The notes beneath the pieces are model-generated. The model had not been told where the DNA came from. It did not search any database and worked only from the letters and a program-made list of their open reading frames with translations. 64,000 nt of DNA. Source: Exobacillus caeni. Lineage in GTDB: Bacteria; Bacillota; Bacilli; Bacillales; Guptibacillaceae. Where the stretch lies: positions 186,001 to 250,000 of the forward strand of contig NZ_SWLG01000006.1 of NCBI RefSeq assembly GCF_005747095.1. The letters are read 5' to 3'. Made by a program: the position numbers and the translations under genes. Positions 53,203-62,055 of the stretch are shown here, piece by piece. Every line of letters starts with the position of its first letter. Within the stretch, counting starts at the first letter, position 1.

Positions 53203-53631
53203 ATGAATCCATACGAAGAATACATGAGACAAGTAGCACAGCCAATGAGGGAAGAACTCACCTCTGCAGGATTTACTGAACTGACGACTCCTGAAGAAGT
53301 GGCAGACTTTGTAACAGGAACTGAAGGAACATCACTTGTAGTCGTGAACTCAGTTTGCGGCTGCGCCGCAGGGCTTGCCAGGCCTGCGGCGGTCGAATCG
53401 CTTGATAATGAAAAGAACCCTGACCATCTCGTAACCGTTTTTGCTGGACAGGATAAAGACGCAACTGCAAAAATGCGCGAGTACTTTGAAGGCTATGAGC
53501 CTTCATCTCCCTCAATGGCATTAATCAAACAGGGGCAAGTACTCCATTTCATTCCAAGAGACCAGATCGAAGGCCATGAAGTCGAAGATATCGTAAACAA
53601 TTTAACTTCTGCCTATAATAAGTATTGCTAA
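53203..53631 (+). CDS. Bacilliredoxin, BrxA/BrxB family
   Basis: A 142-residue DUF1094-family protein. VVNSVCGCAAGLARPAAVES near residues 46-65 holds the CGC active site, VTVFAGQDKDATAKMREYF near 78-96 and EPSSPSMALIKQGQVLHFIP near 99-118. Bacilliredoxins remove bacillithiol from protein mixed disulfides after oxidative stress. It resembles YphP (BrxA) and YqiW (BrxB) equally well by eye. AAAGGAGG precedes the ATG. Confidence 0.9.
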   Translation: MNPYEEYMRQVAQPMREELTSAGFTELTTPEEVADFVTGTEGTSLVVVNSVCGCAAGLARPAAVESLDNEKNPDHLVTVFAGQDKDATAKMREYFEGYEPSSPSMALIKQGQVLHFIPRDQIEGHEVEDIVNNLTSAYNKYC

Positions 53632-53763
53632 AAATAGCAAGCTGATGGGCAAGACATTAAGATAAGGCGGAGGGAGAGTTCCGCTGATCTATATTTTCAA
53701 CTTTTCACCATGCCGAACATTCCTTTTTGCAAAAAAGTTATGCTTTCCTATAAAAGTGAAATC

Positions 53764-53794
53764 AAGGGAGCTGGCTCAAGCCAGCCCCCTTTTC
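53764..53794 (+). terminator. Terminator of ypgR-bacilliredoxin
   Basis: AAGGGAGCTGGCT pairs with AGCCAGCCCCCTT (one mismatch), followed by TTCATT. Confidence 0.65.
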
Positions 53795-53874
53795 ATTGTA
53801 TAACACATTACTTCCATTGTTTAAATATGCTACAATCCTTTTGTAAGTAATCTTTCCTGGATAGGAGTGGTCAA

Positions 53875-54321
53875 ATGCAACATGAGTTCCATTTAACCGG
53901 AAGCTGGAGCGGCGCGAGAAAAGGAAGCGGTAAAATAAAGGCCGGCAATTTAGAAGCTGAAGTTTCCATTCCTTCTTCTATGAACGGTTCAGGCGTAGGC
54001 ACTAATCCTGATGAAATGCTTGTTGGCTCAGCAGCAACATGCTATATCATTACCCTTGGCCTGATGCTTGAAAGAAACAAACTTCCTGTCAAAGATCTGA
54101 AAATTAATTCAACAGGCACTGTTAGTGAGGAAGGCGGACTTCATTTCGATAAAATCCTCCATTTTCCTCACATTCACTTGAAAAGTGAGGCAACAGATGC
54201 TGACGTAACAAAAGCGAAAGAACTGGCAAGAGATGCCGAACAGGCATGCATGATTTCAAAAGCCCTTCAGGGAAACGTGACCATCTCTGTATCATCAAAA
54301 ATATCTGTTGCAGAAGAGTAA
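53875..54321 (+). CDS. OsmC-family peroxiredoxin-like protein
   Basis: A 148-residue OsmC/Ohr fold protein. PDEMLVGSAATCYIITLGLM near 43-62 carries the first cysteine, and AEQACMISKALQGNVT near 121-136 the second, the pair that reduces organic peroxides. The subgroup is closer to YmaD-like OsmC than to Ohr. GGAGTGG precedes the ATG. Monocistronic. Confidence 0.87.
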   Translation: MQHEFHLTGSWSGARKGSGKIKAGNLEAEVSIPSSMNGSGVGTNPDEMLVGSAATCYIITLGLMLERNKLPVKDLKINSTGTVSEEGGLHFDKILHFPHIHLKSEATDADVTKAKELARDAEQACMISKALQGNVTISVSSKISVAEE

Positions 54322-54342
54322 CTATTTGGGGTGTTATACACT

Positions 54343-55005
54343 TTGATTATTTCTAATTCAGCTAGAAATACGCTTGAGCGAAATGCACATTTAAGTAATC
54401 TATTAAAAACATACCTGGTTTTGATGATTGGAGCAGCCATCCAGGGAACGGGGATGGCCCTGTTTCTCTTTCCGCATGCGATTCCTTCTGGAGGAGCTGC
54501 AGGGATAGCGATTTTAGTAGAGTATTGGATATCCATTTCACATGGTTGGTCACTCTGGCTTTTAAACATTCCGCTTTTGATAGTCTCGCTTTCGTTATTG
54601 GGATTATCAACCGCAATTCGAACAATATATTCTGTTACGGTTACCTCTTTTGTGGTTATTCTATTGGAATCGTTCCATCATTTATTTGCTGGTCAACTTT
54701 TACTTGATCTGGTTTTAGGCTCATTGTTATTCGGAACCGGAGTTGGAATATTATTCAAGAACAAAGCTTCTTCAGGCGGCATGGCGATTATTGCTCATGT
54801 AATTGCAACATATTCCAGGTTTTCTCCTGGACAGGCTATGCTCATTGTGAATAGTTCTATCTTTATCATTACAGGATTTGTGATTGATTGGAAAATTATT
54901 ATTTTGGCATTCATAGCCCAGCTTATAGGGACAAGAGTAATAGACTTTGTTTTTAAACGTCCGTTCTCTTTGAAGCTAGTTAAAAAGGTACTTCCTGGCC
55001 ATTAG
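54343..55005 (+). CDS. YitT-family (DUF161) membrane protein
   Basis: A 220-residue protein with six hydrophobic segments. GMALFLFPHAIPSGGAAGIA near residues 36-55 and GVGILFKNKASSGGMAIIAH near 133-152 are the two repeated family motifs. This is a shorter member lacking the C-terminal DUF2179 domain. Transport role presumed but unknown. TTG 54343, 8 nt after GGGGTG, is preferred over GTG 54331 inside that site. Confidence 0.8.
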   Translation: MIISNSARNTLERNAHLSNLLKTYLVLMIGAAIQGTGMALFLFPHAIPSGGAAGIAILVEYWISISHGWSLWLLNIPLLIVSLSLLGLSTAIRTIYSVTVTSFVVILLESFHHLFAGQLLLDLVLGSLLFGTGVGILFKNKASSGGMAIIAHVIATYSRFSPGQAMLIVNSSIFIITGFVIDWKIIILAFIAQLIGTRVIDFVFKRPFSLKLVKKVLPGH

Positions 55006-55023
55006 GAAATACCTTTTTTTCTG
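54984..55023 (+). terminator. Terminator over the YitT stop codon
   Basis: AAAAAGGTACTTCC pairs with GGAAATACCTTTTT (one mismatch), followed by T; the stem starts within the coding region. Confidence 0.75.
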
Positions 55024-55129
55024 TTTACTTTAAACGATTGTTTTAAAGAGATAAGGGGAAAATAGATGCATAGAGACAATTAAACTTTCGAGCAAAAAAT
55101 AAAAATGATATTTAAAAGGATGATGTCAA

Positions 55130-57301
55130 TTGTCGCCTTTACATTTAAAGTTTCACTGGCTGGGGAGATTGCTGGCTTCGGACCCTGGCCGAAAGAGGCT
55201 AAACCAGGCTGGAAAGGCTGTTATTAGTTTACTATCATCCGTTACTGCAGTTATATTGTTTTTAAAGGTGGCAGGAATATCGCCTTTAAAACCGGCGATT
55301 GTGGCGGGAATTACGGGTATGATGGGAATAATGGTTGTAGTCGATGATACAAAAGAAGAGAAGAAAGTCACGACGCTTTTACTTGGGGTTTCCGCTGCTT
55401 TAGGAATTACCTTCGGATCCTTGCTTGCCAGCAACAGCTTCCTGGTAGGTGCGTTGATGGTAACTATATTATTCAGCGCTTTTTATTTCACTAAATTTGG
55501 AAGCCGTTATTTTTCACTTGGAATGATCGGGTTCATGACAGTATATTTCTCTGCTTTTCTAAAACTGAAAGCAGGGCAATTTCCTTACTTTTATATGGGC
55601 ATCGCAATAGGAGTAGCTTTTGCATACTTAATTAACTTTGTTCTTTTCAAAGATTCCGCGCAGTTGCTTCGCAGAAGCATGCGGTCCTTTCATATTCAGG
55701 CTAACCTTACCTTTCAGATTCTCATAGAGATCATTCAAGACCCCGAAACAAAAGAGTCAAGGTTAAACAAACTAAACTATAACGTGGATAAACTCAGGCA
55801 GTACGCTAACCATGTGTCATCTGACTTAAATGTGCATGACGTAAAGGAACTATGGCCAGGTCTAACAAGCTCCCAGTTAAAACTATATGTTTTTGATACC
55901 GCGATGCTGGTAGAAACGTTAGCGGAGTCGTTACAGCGCTTGAAAAAAGATAAAGCATTTGAAAAGGAATCGATAAGGGAGCTGATAATCAAAGTAATCA
56001 CATCACTTCGAAAAGCGGAGGTGTTAAACAATCAGTATCAGCCGGAGTATTTAATTGGTGCACAGAAGGCGACGCTTGAACTACGCAAATTGATCAAAAC
56101 CCTTTTTGCAGAACAAACGATGCTGTCTGGTGGCTACCTTTACTTACTAAGAAGAATCGAGTCGATCGCGACGCATGTCACAACAGGAGGTTTGCAAATC
56201 CAGCAGGCTCTTAACGCTGAGCCTCCTAAAATAAAAGAAGAAGATAAAAAAACGGCTCAAGAAGGAGAAGAGGAAGAAAAAGACAACGAGGAGGATGGTC
56301 TCAAGCCATCGACCAAGAAAGCTTTTCAAGCACTTGCAGGCGGTATACTCGCACTTATTGTCGGATTTATCATTTCTCCTGTGCAGCCATACTGGGTAAT
56401 CCTTACTTCGTTTATTATACTGATCGGCACAGAATCTGTTGGCCGTATTTATTTAAAGGGTTTGCAGCGATCTATCGGAACTGTGATCGGGGCGATCTTA
56501 GGCTTTGGACTGGCAAAAATGATTTCAGGTTATTCTGAGATAGAAATTCTTTTACTGTTTTTACTTCTTTTTTTCGCGTTCTACCTACTGGCTGTCTCTT
56601 ATACGATAATGAGTGTTTTTATCACGATGCTCATCGCATTTATGTATGATTTGTTGCTAGGAGGAATAAGTTTTTCTCTCCTGGGAGCACGAGTAATCGA
56701 TACTTTTGCAGGAGCAGCAATCTCCCTATTGGTAGCAGCCTTTTTATTTCCGACAAGAACAAAGGATAAGATCTCGGAGACCTTTATAGATTATTTGGAC
56801 GAGTTAGAAAGTTATGTAAGTCAATATTTGAAGAGTTTTAATAATGAAGCGACTAGTATCAAAAAACTGGCTGATAGTGCTTTTCAACTCGATGAAAAAA
56901 TCCAGGCCATTAAGGACCAATCAGAACCTATGCTTCGGCAGCCCGGTGCTAAAAGAAACGCTGAATTGTCCAGCTGGATCACCCTTTTTACTGCAATTAA
57001 CTATTATGCGAAACATTTAGTCGCATCCTCTTATAAAAAGCACTTTACCAATCAAAAGGAAATAGAAGAGCTTTTTCCTGCAATTGAGGAAAAAATAAAT
57101 CATAATATTTCTACGTTAAAGGAGTTAATCCATATACAGGCACCTGCTAAGAGGCTCTATCATCTCAGGAGCGAACGTGAACATGTCGAACGCTTGTTTC
57201 CTGAACAAAATGATCTTCTCCACCATATGTATTATATCTGGCGAATAAACCAGTCTCTCCTATTGTTGGGTAATAAGCTCGGGGCGAAATCAAAAGATTG
57301 A
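55130..57301 (+). CDS. FUSC-family exporter-like membrane protein
   Basis: A 723-residue protein with two membrane blocks of about six helices (roughly 20-175 and 400-550) separated by a charged cytoplasmic region, and a helical C-terminus. The second block includes PYWVILTSFIILIGTESVGR and RSIGTVIGAILGFGLAKMIS, the FUSC/YccS signature of aromatic acid and related exporters. A Glu/Lys-rich low-complexity stretch lies near 365-390. TTG 55130 with AAAAGGATGATG. Substrate unknown. Confidence 0.82.
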   Translation: MSPLHLKFHWLGRLLASDPGRKRLNQAGKAVISLLSSVTAVILFLKVAGISPLKPAIVAGITGMMGIMVVVDDTKEEKKVTTLLLGVSAALGITFGSLLASNSFLVGALMVTILFSAFYFTKFGSRYFSLGMIGFMTVYFSAFLKLKAGQFPYFYMGIAIGVAFAYLINFVLFKDSAQLLRRSMRSFHIQANLTFQILIEIIQDPETKESRLNKLNYNVDKLRQYANHVSSDLNVHDVKELWPGLTSSQLKLYVFDTAMLVETLAESLQRLKKDKAFEKESIRELIIKVITSLRKAEVLNNQYQPEYLIGAQKATLELRKLIKTLFAEQTMLSGGYLYLLRRIESIATHVTTGGLQIQQALNAEPPKIKEEDKKTAQEGEEEEKDNEEDGLKPSTKKAFQALAGGILALIVGFIISPVQPYWVILTSFIILIGTESVGRIYLKGLQRSIGTVIGAILGFGLAKMISGYSEIEILLLFLLLFFAFYLLAVSYTIMSVFITMLIAFMYDLLLGGISFSLLGARVIDTFAGAAISLLVAAFLFPTRTKDKISETFIDYLDELESYVSQYLKSFNNEATSIKKLADSAFQLDEKIQAIKDQSEPMLRQPGAKRNAELSSWITLFTAINYYAKHLVASSYKKHFTNQKEIEELFPAIEEKINHNISTLKELIHIQAPAKRLYHLRSEREHVERLFPEQNDLLHHMYYIWRINQSLLLLGNKLGAKSKD

Positions 57302-57428
57302 CAGGTTGATAAAAAAGAAGGGAAGGAGATTCCCTTCTGGCTTCCCCAATATTTATCCAAATATGAAACTTTTTGTAAGTTATCCTCGTATTACATATTA
57401 GAGTGGAAAAAATTGAGGGGGGAACCAT

Positions 57429-58244
57429 TTGAAAAAGATACGTCTCACGATTATGGCTTTATTACTTGCAGGTATACTGGCAGCATGCGGAACAGTGAAT
57501 GTGGAACAGGGGATCGATGCAGCAGAGGTTTTTAAAAATGCTGAAGAAGCCTCCAAAGAACTGAATAGCTTTGCGATGTCAGGTAGCATTGAACAAACGA
57601 TGGAAGCACCGGACGGGGAGAAAATGATCCTGGATACCCAGCTGGAAGGAAAGGTCATCGTTGATCCAATGGCCGGAATGCAGAAAATGAAGATGGACAT
57701 AATGGGAAAGACCGAGGAAATGATTACATACTTTAATGATGAAGGATTTTATATGAAAGAGCCCCAGACAAGTAAGTGGATAAAGTTGCCTGAAAAAATG
57801 ATGGCACAATTCGGTGGCATGGATAAAAAACAGTCCAACCCTGCAAATCAATTGGAAGAATTAAAGAACTACGTTGATGATTTCTCTTTAGAAGAAAAAG
57901 ATGGAGAATATTTATTGCATCTTACAGCTTCTGGAGATAAGTTCAAACAACTCATAAAGGAAACGATTGCTGAGATGGGAACCGGAGCAGAAATGCCAGA
58001 AGAAATCTTATCAAAAATGAATGTTCAAAACCTTTCGTACGATTTTGTGGTTGATAAGGAGTCTTACTTTCCAAAAGAAATGAAAATGGTAATGGAAATG
58101 TTGCTTACTGCAGAGGGTAAAACAGGTAACATAGCAGTTGAGATGAGCATGGATTATTCTGACTACAACGAAATTAAAGAGATCAACATACCTGAAGAAG
58201 CACTAAATGCTGCAGAAATGCCTCTTTCTGGCCTGCCGAATTAA
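57429..58244 (+). CDS. DUF6612-like lipoprotein
   Basis: A 271-residue secreted lipoprotein. Signal peptide KKIRLTIMALLLAGILAACG with lipobox LAAC, so Cys-20 would be lipidated. The mature part is mostly beta (LNSFAMSGSIEQTMEAPDGE, YFNDEGFYMKEPQTSKWIKL) like LppX/LprG-type or DUF6612 proteins. TTG 57429 follows GAGGGGGGAA. Monocistronic with a strong terminator. Ligand unknown. Confidence 0.78.
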   Translation: MKKIRLTIMALLLAGILAACGTVNVEQGIDAAEVFKNAEEASKELNSFAMSGSIEQTMEAPDGEKMILDTQLEGKVIVDPMAGMQKMKMDIMGKTEEMITYFNDEGFYMKEPQTSKWIKLPEKMMAQFGGMDKKQSNPANQLEELKNYVDDFSLEEKDGEYLLHLTASGDKFKQLIKETIAEMGTGAEMPEEILSKMNVQNLSYDFVVDKESYFPKEMKMVMEMLLTAEGKTGNIAVEMSMDYSDYNEIKEINIPEEALNAAEMPLSGLPN

Positions 58245-58247
58245 GAG

Positions 58248-58276
58248 AAAGCCCTCGCTGCAGGGCTTTTTTTTTG
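58248..58276 (+). terminator. Terminator of the lipoprotein gene
   Basis: AAAGCCCT at 58248-58255 pairs with AGGGCTTT at 58262-58269, followed by a run of T to 58275. Confidence 0.85.
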
Positions 58277-58305
58277 AATCGTAGTAATGGTAGACGTGTC
58301 TTCCA

Positions 58306-58767
58306 TTATATCGATTGACGGATAGGTTTATTTTTAAACTGTACTTCATTATCTAATCCCGAATATCGAATCGAAAGCTCATCAAGGATAGCGTGATTAT
58401 TCGTTAAAAAGCTATCATTTTTTTCAATCAGCACAACCAATCGCTCAATTTCCTCTTTTAATGCCTGCTTTAGAGAGTAATCGTAATCTTCAAGTGTTGC
58501 ATCAACTGGCTTCAGTTTGGTACCCCATAGCTCAATTTCCTCCTGATTTTCATGTGGAAAGATATCCTGAATGGAATTATTATAAGCGATGAGGTTAGGA
58601 TATTTTAATACTCTTGTGATTTTAACCGTACACTTTAGAATTCTTGTTTCTGTATTTACCTTGATAAGTATACCTGCATAGTCCCCTTTTGAAGCGGTAG
58701 TAAACAAAACTGCTTTTCCAATAAAGTCAGCTGCATTGCTTTTTGTTAACCATACTGTCGATTCCAT
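58306..58767 (-). CDS. Hypothetical protein, 153 residues
   Basis: ATG 58767 follows GAGGGG. The N-terminal half is predicted beta-rich (ADFIGKAVLFTTASKGDYAG, ILKCTVKITRVLKYPNLIAY), possibly a small barrel, and the C-terminal half a coiled coil (LKQALKEEIERLVVLIEK). No cysteine, signal or membrane segment. No family recognised. Confidence 0.65.
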   Translation of the reverse strand: MESTVWLTKSNAADFIGKAVLFTTASKGDYAGILIKVNTETRILKCTVKITRVLKYPNLIAYNNSIQDIFPHENQEEIELWGTKLKPVDATLEDYDYSLKQALKEEIERLVVLIEKNDSFLTNNHAILDELSIRYSGLDNEVQFKNKPIRQSI

Positions 58768-58895
58768 TAAATCCCCTCACTAGCAAACTTTTTTCAACAT
58801 CTTAAAATAATGGCTTCATGCCGTTGTACCAGTTTGGGTAGTAAAAAAGGAAAATATACATATAAGTGGAATTGTTTAAACCGGGGTGATAAATA

Positions 58896-59702
58896 ATGAA
58901 GCAGTTGCCAGAAGAAACAGAAAAACTATTAGATGAATATTGTGATCTTATGAAAGATACGTTGGGGATGAAGTATAAAGCAACATATTTGTATGGTTCC
59001 ATAGCGCTTGGCCAATATGAATCAGATACAAGCGATATTGATTTTGTTACCATCCTATCCAACTGCATTTCAAATTCTGATGTGGATTTACTAAAAGAAA
59101 GCCACGATCATCTGTCACACGAGTACAAAATAGCGAAGAAACTGGATGGAATGTATATTACTGAACAGAATATCGGAAAAACCAACGATGAAATGATGCC
59201 TTATCCGTATACTCATGATGGGAAATTTGTAAGGTCTGGTTATTGGGATATTAATCATGTGACATGGTACATAATGAAGACTACCGCTAAGGTAATTGCT
59301 GGTGAGCGAGTATCTATACCGACGAGGTGGGAAGATGTCCTGTCCACATTTGATTTTAATCTAAACGTATATTGGAAGAACGCATTCAAAAAAATACCTG
59401 TCAGGGTTGACTCGAAAACATTTGCAGAGGCTGTTCTTACCCTGTGTCGGATCTACTATTCTCTTGAAGAGGAGACTATCACTACAAAAAGAAAAGCAGG
59501 GTTGTACGCCTTATCACATAGTGAGTGGCCATTTAAGCCACAGATAGAAAAGGCGCTGTATTATCGGGGAAAGAATACAGAACTTCTTACAGAAGTAGAA
59601 ACTAGTAATGCAACAGCCCATGGGGAAGAAATGATTGTTCTCTGCAATGAATTACTAACTATTCAAAAAAGAAAACATAATCTTATGGGGATAGAACGGT
59701 GA
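58896..59702 (+). CDS. Nucleotidyltransferase, aminoglycoside adenylyltransferase-like
   Basis: A 268-residue protein. LYGSIALGQYESDTSDIDFV near residues 29-48 is the Pol-beta-type nucleotidyltransferase motif (GS...DxD), and the C-terminal half (about 145-260) matches the DUF4111 helical domain of AadA/ANT enzymes, with RVDSKTFAEAVLTLCRIYYS. This architecture adenylylates aminoglycosides such as streptomycin/spectinomycin, but many chromosomal homologues have no tested activity. It overlaps the next HAD gene by 4 nt. Confidence 0.8.
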   Translation: MKQLPEETEKLLDEYCDLMKDTLGMKYKATYLYGSIALGQYESDTSDIDFVTILSNCISNSDVDLLKESHDHLSHEYKIAKKLDGMYITEQNIGKTNDEMMPYPYTHDGKFVRSGYWDINHVTWYIMKTTAKVIAGERVSIPTRWEDVLSTFDFNLNVYWKNAFKKIPVRVDSKTFAEAVLTLCRIYYSLEEETITTKRKAGLYALSHSEWPFKPQIEKALYYRGKNTELLTEVETSNATAHGEEMIVLCNELLTIQKRKHNLMGIER

Positions 59703-60364
59703 ACGTCAGGGCTGTATTGTTTGACCTTGATGGAACATTGTTGGATCGTATGTCAACGATTAGACGTTTCATAGCCGCTCAGTTTGATCGGTATCCGGCC
59801 TTTCATAAAGTGGATAAACAAACGTTTTGCCAGCGTTTTGAACAACTGGACGCCAACGGGTATGTATGGAAGGATACAGTATACGAACAATTGCTAAAAG
59901 AATTTAATGTCACTTCACTCGAAGTACAAGAGCTGCTTGATGACTACCTGGATCGTTACAGCGAGTACAGCGTTCCTTATCCAGGCATGAAAGAATTGCT
60001 TCATCGGCTTGGAGATAAGTATAAACTGGGAATTATAACTAACGGCAGGGAAGCAACACAACTACCTTCAATCAAATCGCTCGGTATCGAAACAATTTTT
60101 GAAATTATTTTAATATCTGAAACCGAAGGGGTTAAAAAGCCGGATCCCCAAATATTCCGCAGGGCAGCTGAGTTGCTCGATTGTGATATCTCCGAGTGCT
60201 TATATATAGGAGACCACCCGTTCAATGATGTAGAGGGTGCAAAACAGGCAGGGATGAAAGCAATCTGGAAAAAAAGCGGAGACTGGGAAGATTGTTATGA
60301 GAACGATGGTGAAATAGATGGCCTGCTCGATGTACTGCCTATTCTGGAAAAGTTAGTAAAATAA
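59699..60364 (+). CDS. HAD-superfamily hydrolase
   Basis: A 221-residue phosphatase-type HAD. VLFDLDGTLLDRM at about residues 6-18 (nucleophile Asp), IITNGREATQLP near 113-124 (Thr), KPDPQIFRRA near 146-155 (Lys) and YIGDHPFNDVEGAKQAGMKA near 173-192 (acidic motif) are complete. A helical cap lies between the first two. GTG 59699 overlaps the stop of the nucleotidyltransferase gene, so the pair is translationally coupled. Substrate unknown. Confidence 0.87.
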   Translation: MNVRAVLFDLDGTLLDRMSTIRRFIAAQFDRYPAFHKVDKQTFCQRFEQLDANGYVWKDTVYEQLLKEFNVTSLEVQELLDDYLDRYSEYSVPYPGMKELLHRLGDKYKLGIITNGREATQLPSIKSLGIETIFEIILISETEGVKKPDPQIFRRAAELLDCDISECLYIGDHPFNDVEGAKQAGMKAIWKKSGDWEDCYENDGEIDGLLDVLPILEKLVK

Positions 60365-60449
60365 TTTGAAAATTCCGTTTACAACCATCGGGCTGTTCGC
60401 TATAATTAATATCATAGTAAAAAAGACGGGATAGGTAAAGAGCGATCAG

Positions 60450-60977
60450 TTGAACAATCAATGGGAAGGTATAAAGCTGACAACGGTGTTAAAAAAGAAT
60501 GAAAAATACAGGGGCCTTACTTTTCATCAATATTACCTCCTTCTTCCTGGCTCACCGGTGGTATGCCATTATGTGGTCGTAGAACAACGGTCTCCGGAAA
60601 TCTTCCTTTTTAAAGATTGGTATATGGATGGCTTCTTCAAACCTGACCAGAGGATGTCCAATAGCTGGTTGGAAACGGTCAACGAAGCTGGCAGATCCTT
60701 GAAAGTGCACGGAGGGAAAGGAGAAGTCGAACTTGATGCTACAAAAGGTTTTACCATCGGTTCAGATACAAAACCGGACATTCTTCAAATTGTTACAGAC
60801 CAGGACGATGCGGCTCTTGGAACCTATGTAAACAAGCAAGTTATTCAAATAAGTGTGGGTAGAAAAATCAATCTTGCTCCGAGAGATATTGTCTCTTTGC
60901 CGCCAGTTTTCTTTGTGTTCAATGAGAAAGCATTTCCGATAGACACATTAAAAGACCTTGCATCAATCAGGTTCTAG
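60450..60977 (+). CDS. Hypothetical protein, 175 residues
   Basis: TTG 60450 follows a weak AAAGAGCG site. The protein is beta-rich, with YRGLTFHQYYLLLPGSPVVC, FKDWYMDGFFKPDQRMSNSW near 49-68 and LAPRDIVSLPPVFFVFNEKA near 143-162. No signal, membrane segment or known motif. An inverted-repeat terminator follows. Confidence 0.6.
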   Translation: MNNQWEGIKLTTVLKKNEKYRGLTFHQYYLLLPGSPVVCHYVVVEQRSPEIFLFKDWYMDGFFKPDQRMSNSWLETVNEAGRSLKVHGGKGEVELDATKGFTIGSDTKPDILQIVTDQDDAALGTYVNKQVIQISVGRKINLAPRDIVSLPPVFFVFNEKAFPIDTLKDLASIRF

Positions 60978-60994
60978 CGTCACGGGTTCAGCTT

Positions 60995-61029
60995 TTGAAA
61001 GGCTGGCTTTCATAGCCGGCCTTTCAATT
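60995..61029 (+). terminator. Hairpin terminator
   Basis: TTGAAAGGCTGGCT at 60995-61008 pairs with AGCCGGCCTTTCAA at 61014-61027 (one mismatch), loop TTCAT, followed by TTTG. Confidence 0.65.
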
Positions 61030-61111
61030 TGTTGATACCCAGATTTTCGTATAGCAATGGCAAATCCGTTTGGGAATTCACTTAACAGAACGAAAGGTTG
61101 GAGTTAAAAGG

Positions 61112-61963
61112 ATGAAAATCATTGATGCGCACTTGCATTTTTCAAATATAAACAGTTTTAAAGAAACAGCTGAAAGCCTATCACATGTAGAATATAGTTC
61201 GTCTGGGATCCTATCTGAATATGAGCAATCGAACGTTGTCCTCGGAATCGGAATGGGGGTAACCGAAGTTAACGAAGGATTTCCTGACCGGGAAGGGGAA
61301 ACTCCGATGGGACTTGATCTGGAAAGTACAGTTCCATCAAAAATTTTGTGCTGTCCCGGCATCAATCCTTATAAACTTGAAAAGGATAACCTTAAAAAAC
61401 TGGATGTAACATTGAGTAAGCCGGAATCGGTAGGAATTAAGATTTATCTGGGTTATTATCCTTTTTATGCTTATGATGATGTATATAAACCTGTATACGA
61501 AATGGCTGAAAAGCATCAGCTTCCGGTTGTCTTCCATACAGGAGATACGTATTCCGAGCGAGGATTGTTAAAATATTCACATCCACTCACCGTTGATGAG
61601 GTTGCTGTCTTTAATCGAAATATCACTTTTATGATGGCTCATTTAGGTGATCCATGGGTGCTGGATGGGGCCGAAGTTCTATATAAGAACCCTAACGTTT
61701 ATGCAGATTTATCAGGACTTATCGTCGGTACGAGGAGTGACATCTCCCGGTACGACAACTCAGAGCGTTTTTTTGATCACCTTCGCCATGCGCTTGCTTT
61801 TACGGACAACTACAAAAAGTTTTTGTTCGGTACCGATTGGCCACTCGTCCCCGTAAAACCGTATATTGAATTTGTTAAAGGACTAATTCCTCAAGAGTAT
61901 CATGAAGATGTTTTTTATAATACGGCTCTAAAAGTCTTTCCTAAGCTGAAAAAATTTCTATAA
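61112..61963 (+). CDS. Amidohydrolase family (Amidohydro-rel) protein
   Basis: A 283-residue TIM-barrel metal-dependent hydrolase. IIDAHLHF at residues 3-10 gives the HxH metal site, VVFHTGDTYSERGLLKYSHP near 140-159 a histidine, FMMAHLGDPWVLDG near 172-185 another, and FLFGTDWPLVP near 241-251 the catalytic Asp. It resembles the Amidohydrolase_2 group that includes decarboxylases and lactonases. ATG 61112 with GGAG 9 nt upstream; a reading from 61070 has no site. Substrate unknown. Confidence 0.84.
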   Translation: MKIIDAHLHFSNINSFKETAESLSHVEYSSSGILSEYEQSNVVLGIGMGVTEVNEGFPDREGETPMGLDLESTVPSKILCCPGINPYKLEKDNLKKLDVTLSKPESVGIKIYLGYYPFYAYDDVYKPVYEMAEKHQLPVVFHTGDTYSERGLLKYSHPLTVDEVAVFNRNITFMMAHLGDPWVLDGAEVLYKNPNVYADLSGLIVGTRSDISRYDNSERFFDHLRHALAFTDNYKKFLFGTDWPLVPVKPYIEFVKGLIPQEYHEDVFYNTALKVFPKLKKFL

Positions 61964-62055
61964 GAGATGATGTATTAATGACGTCAACTATTTGCTTTAT
62001 AAAAAAGAGTAACTCCGCAGAAAGTCGCTCAATAGCCTTGTTTCTACCTGCGTGC

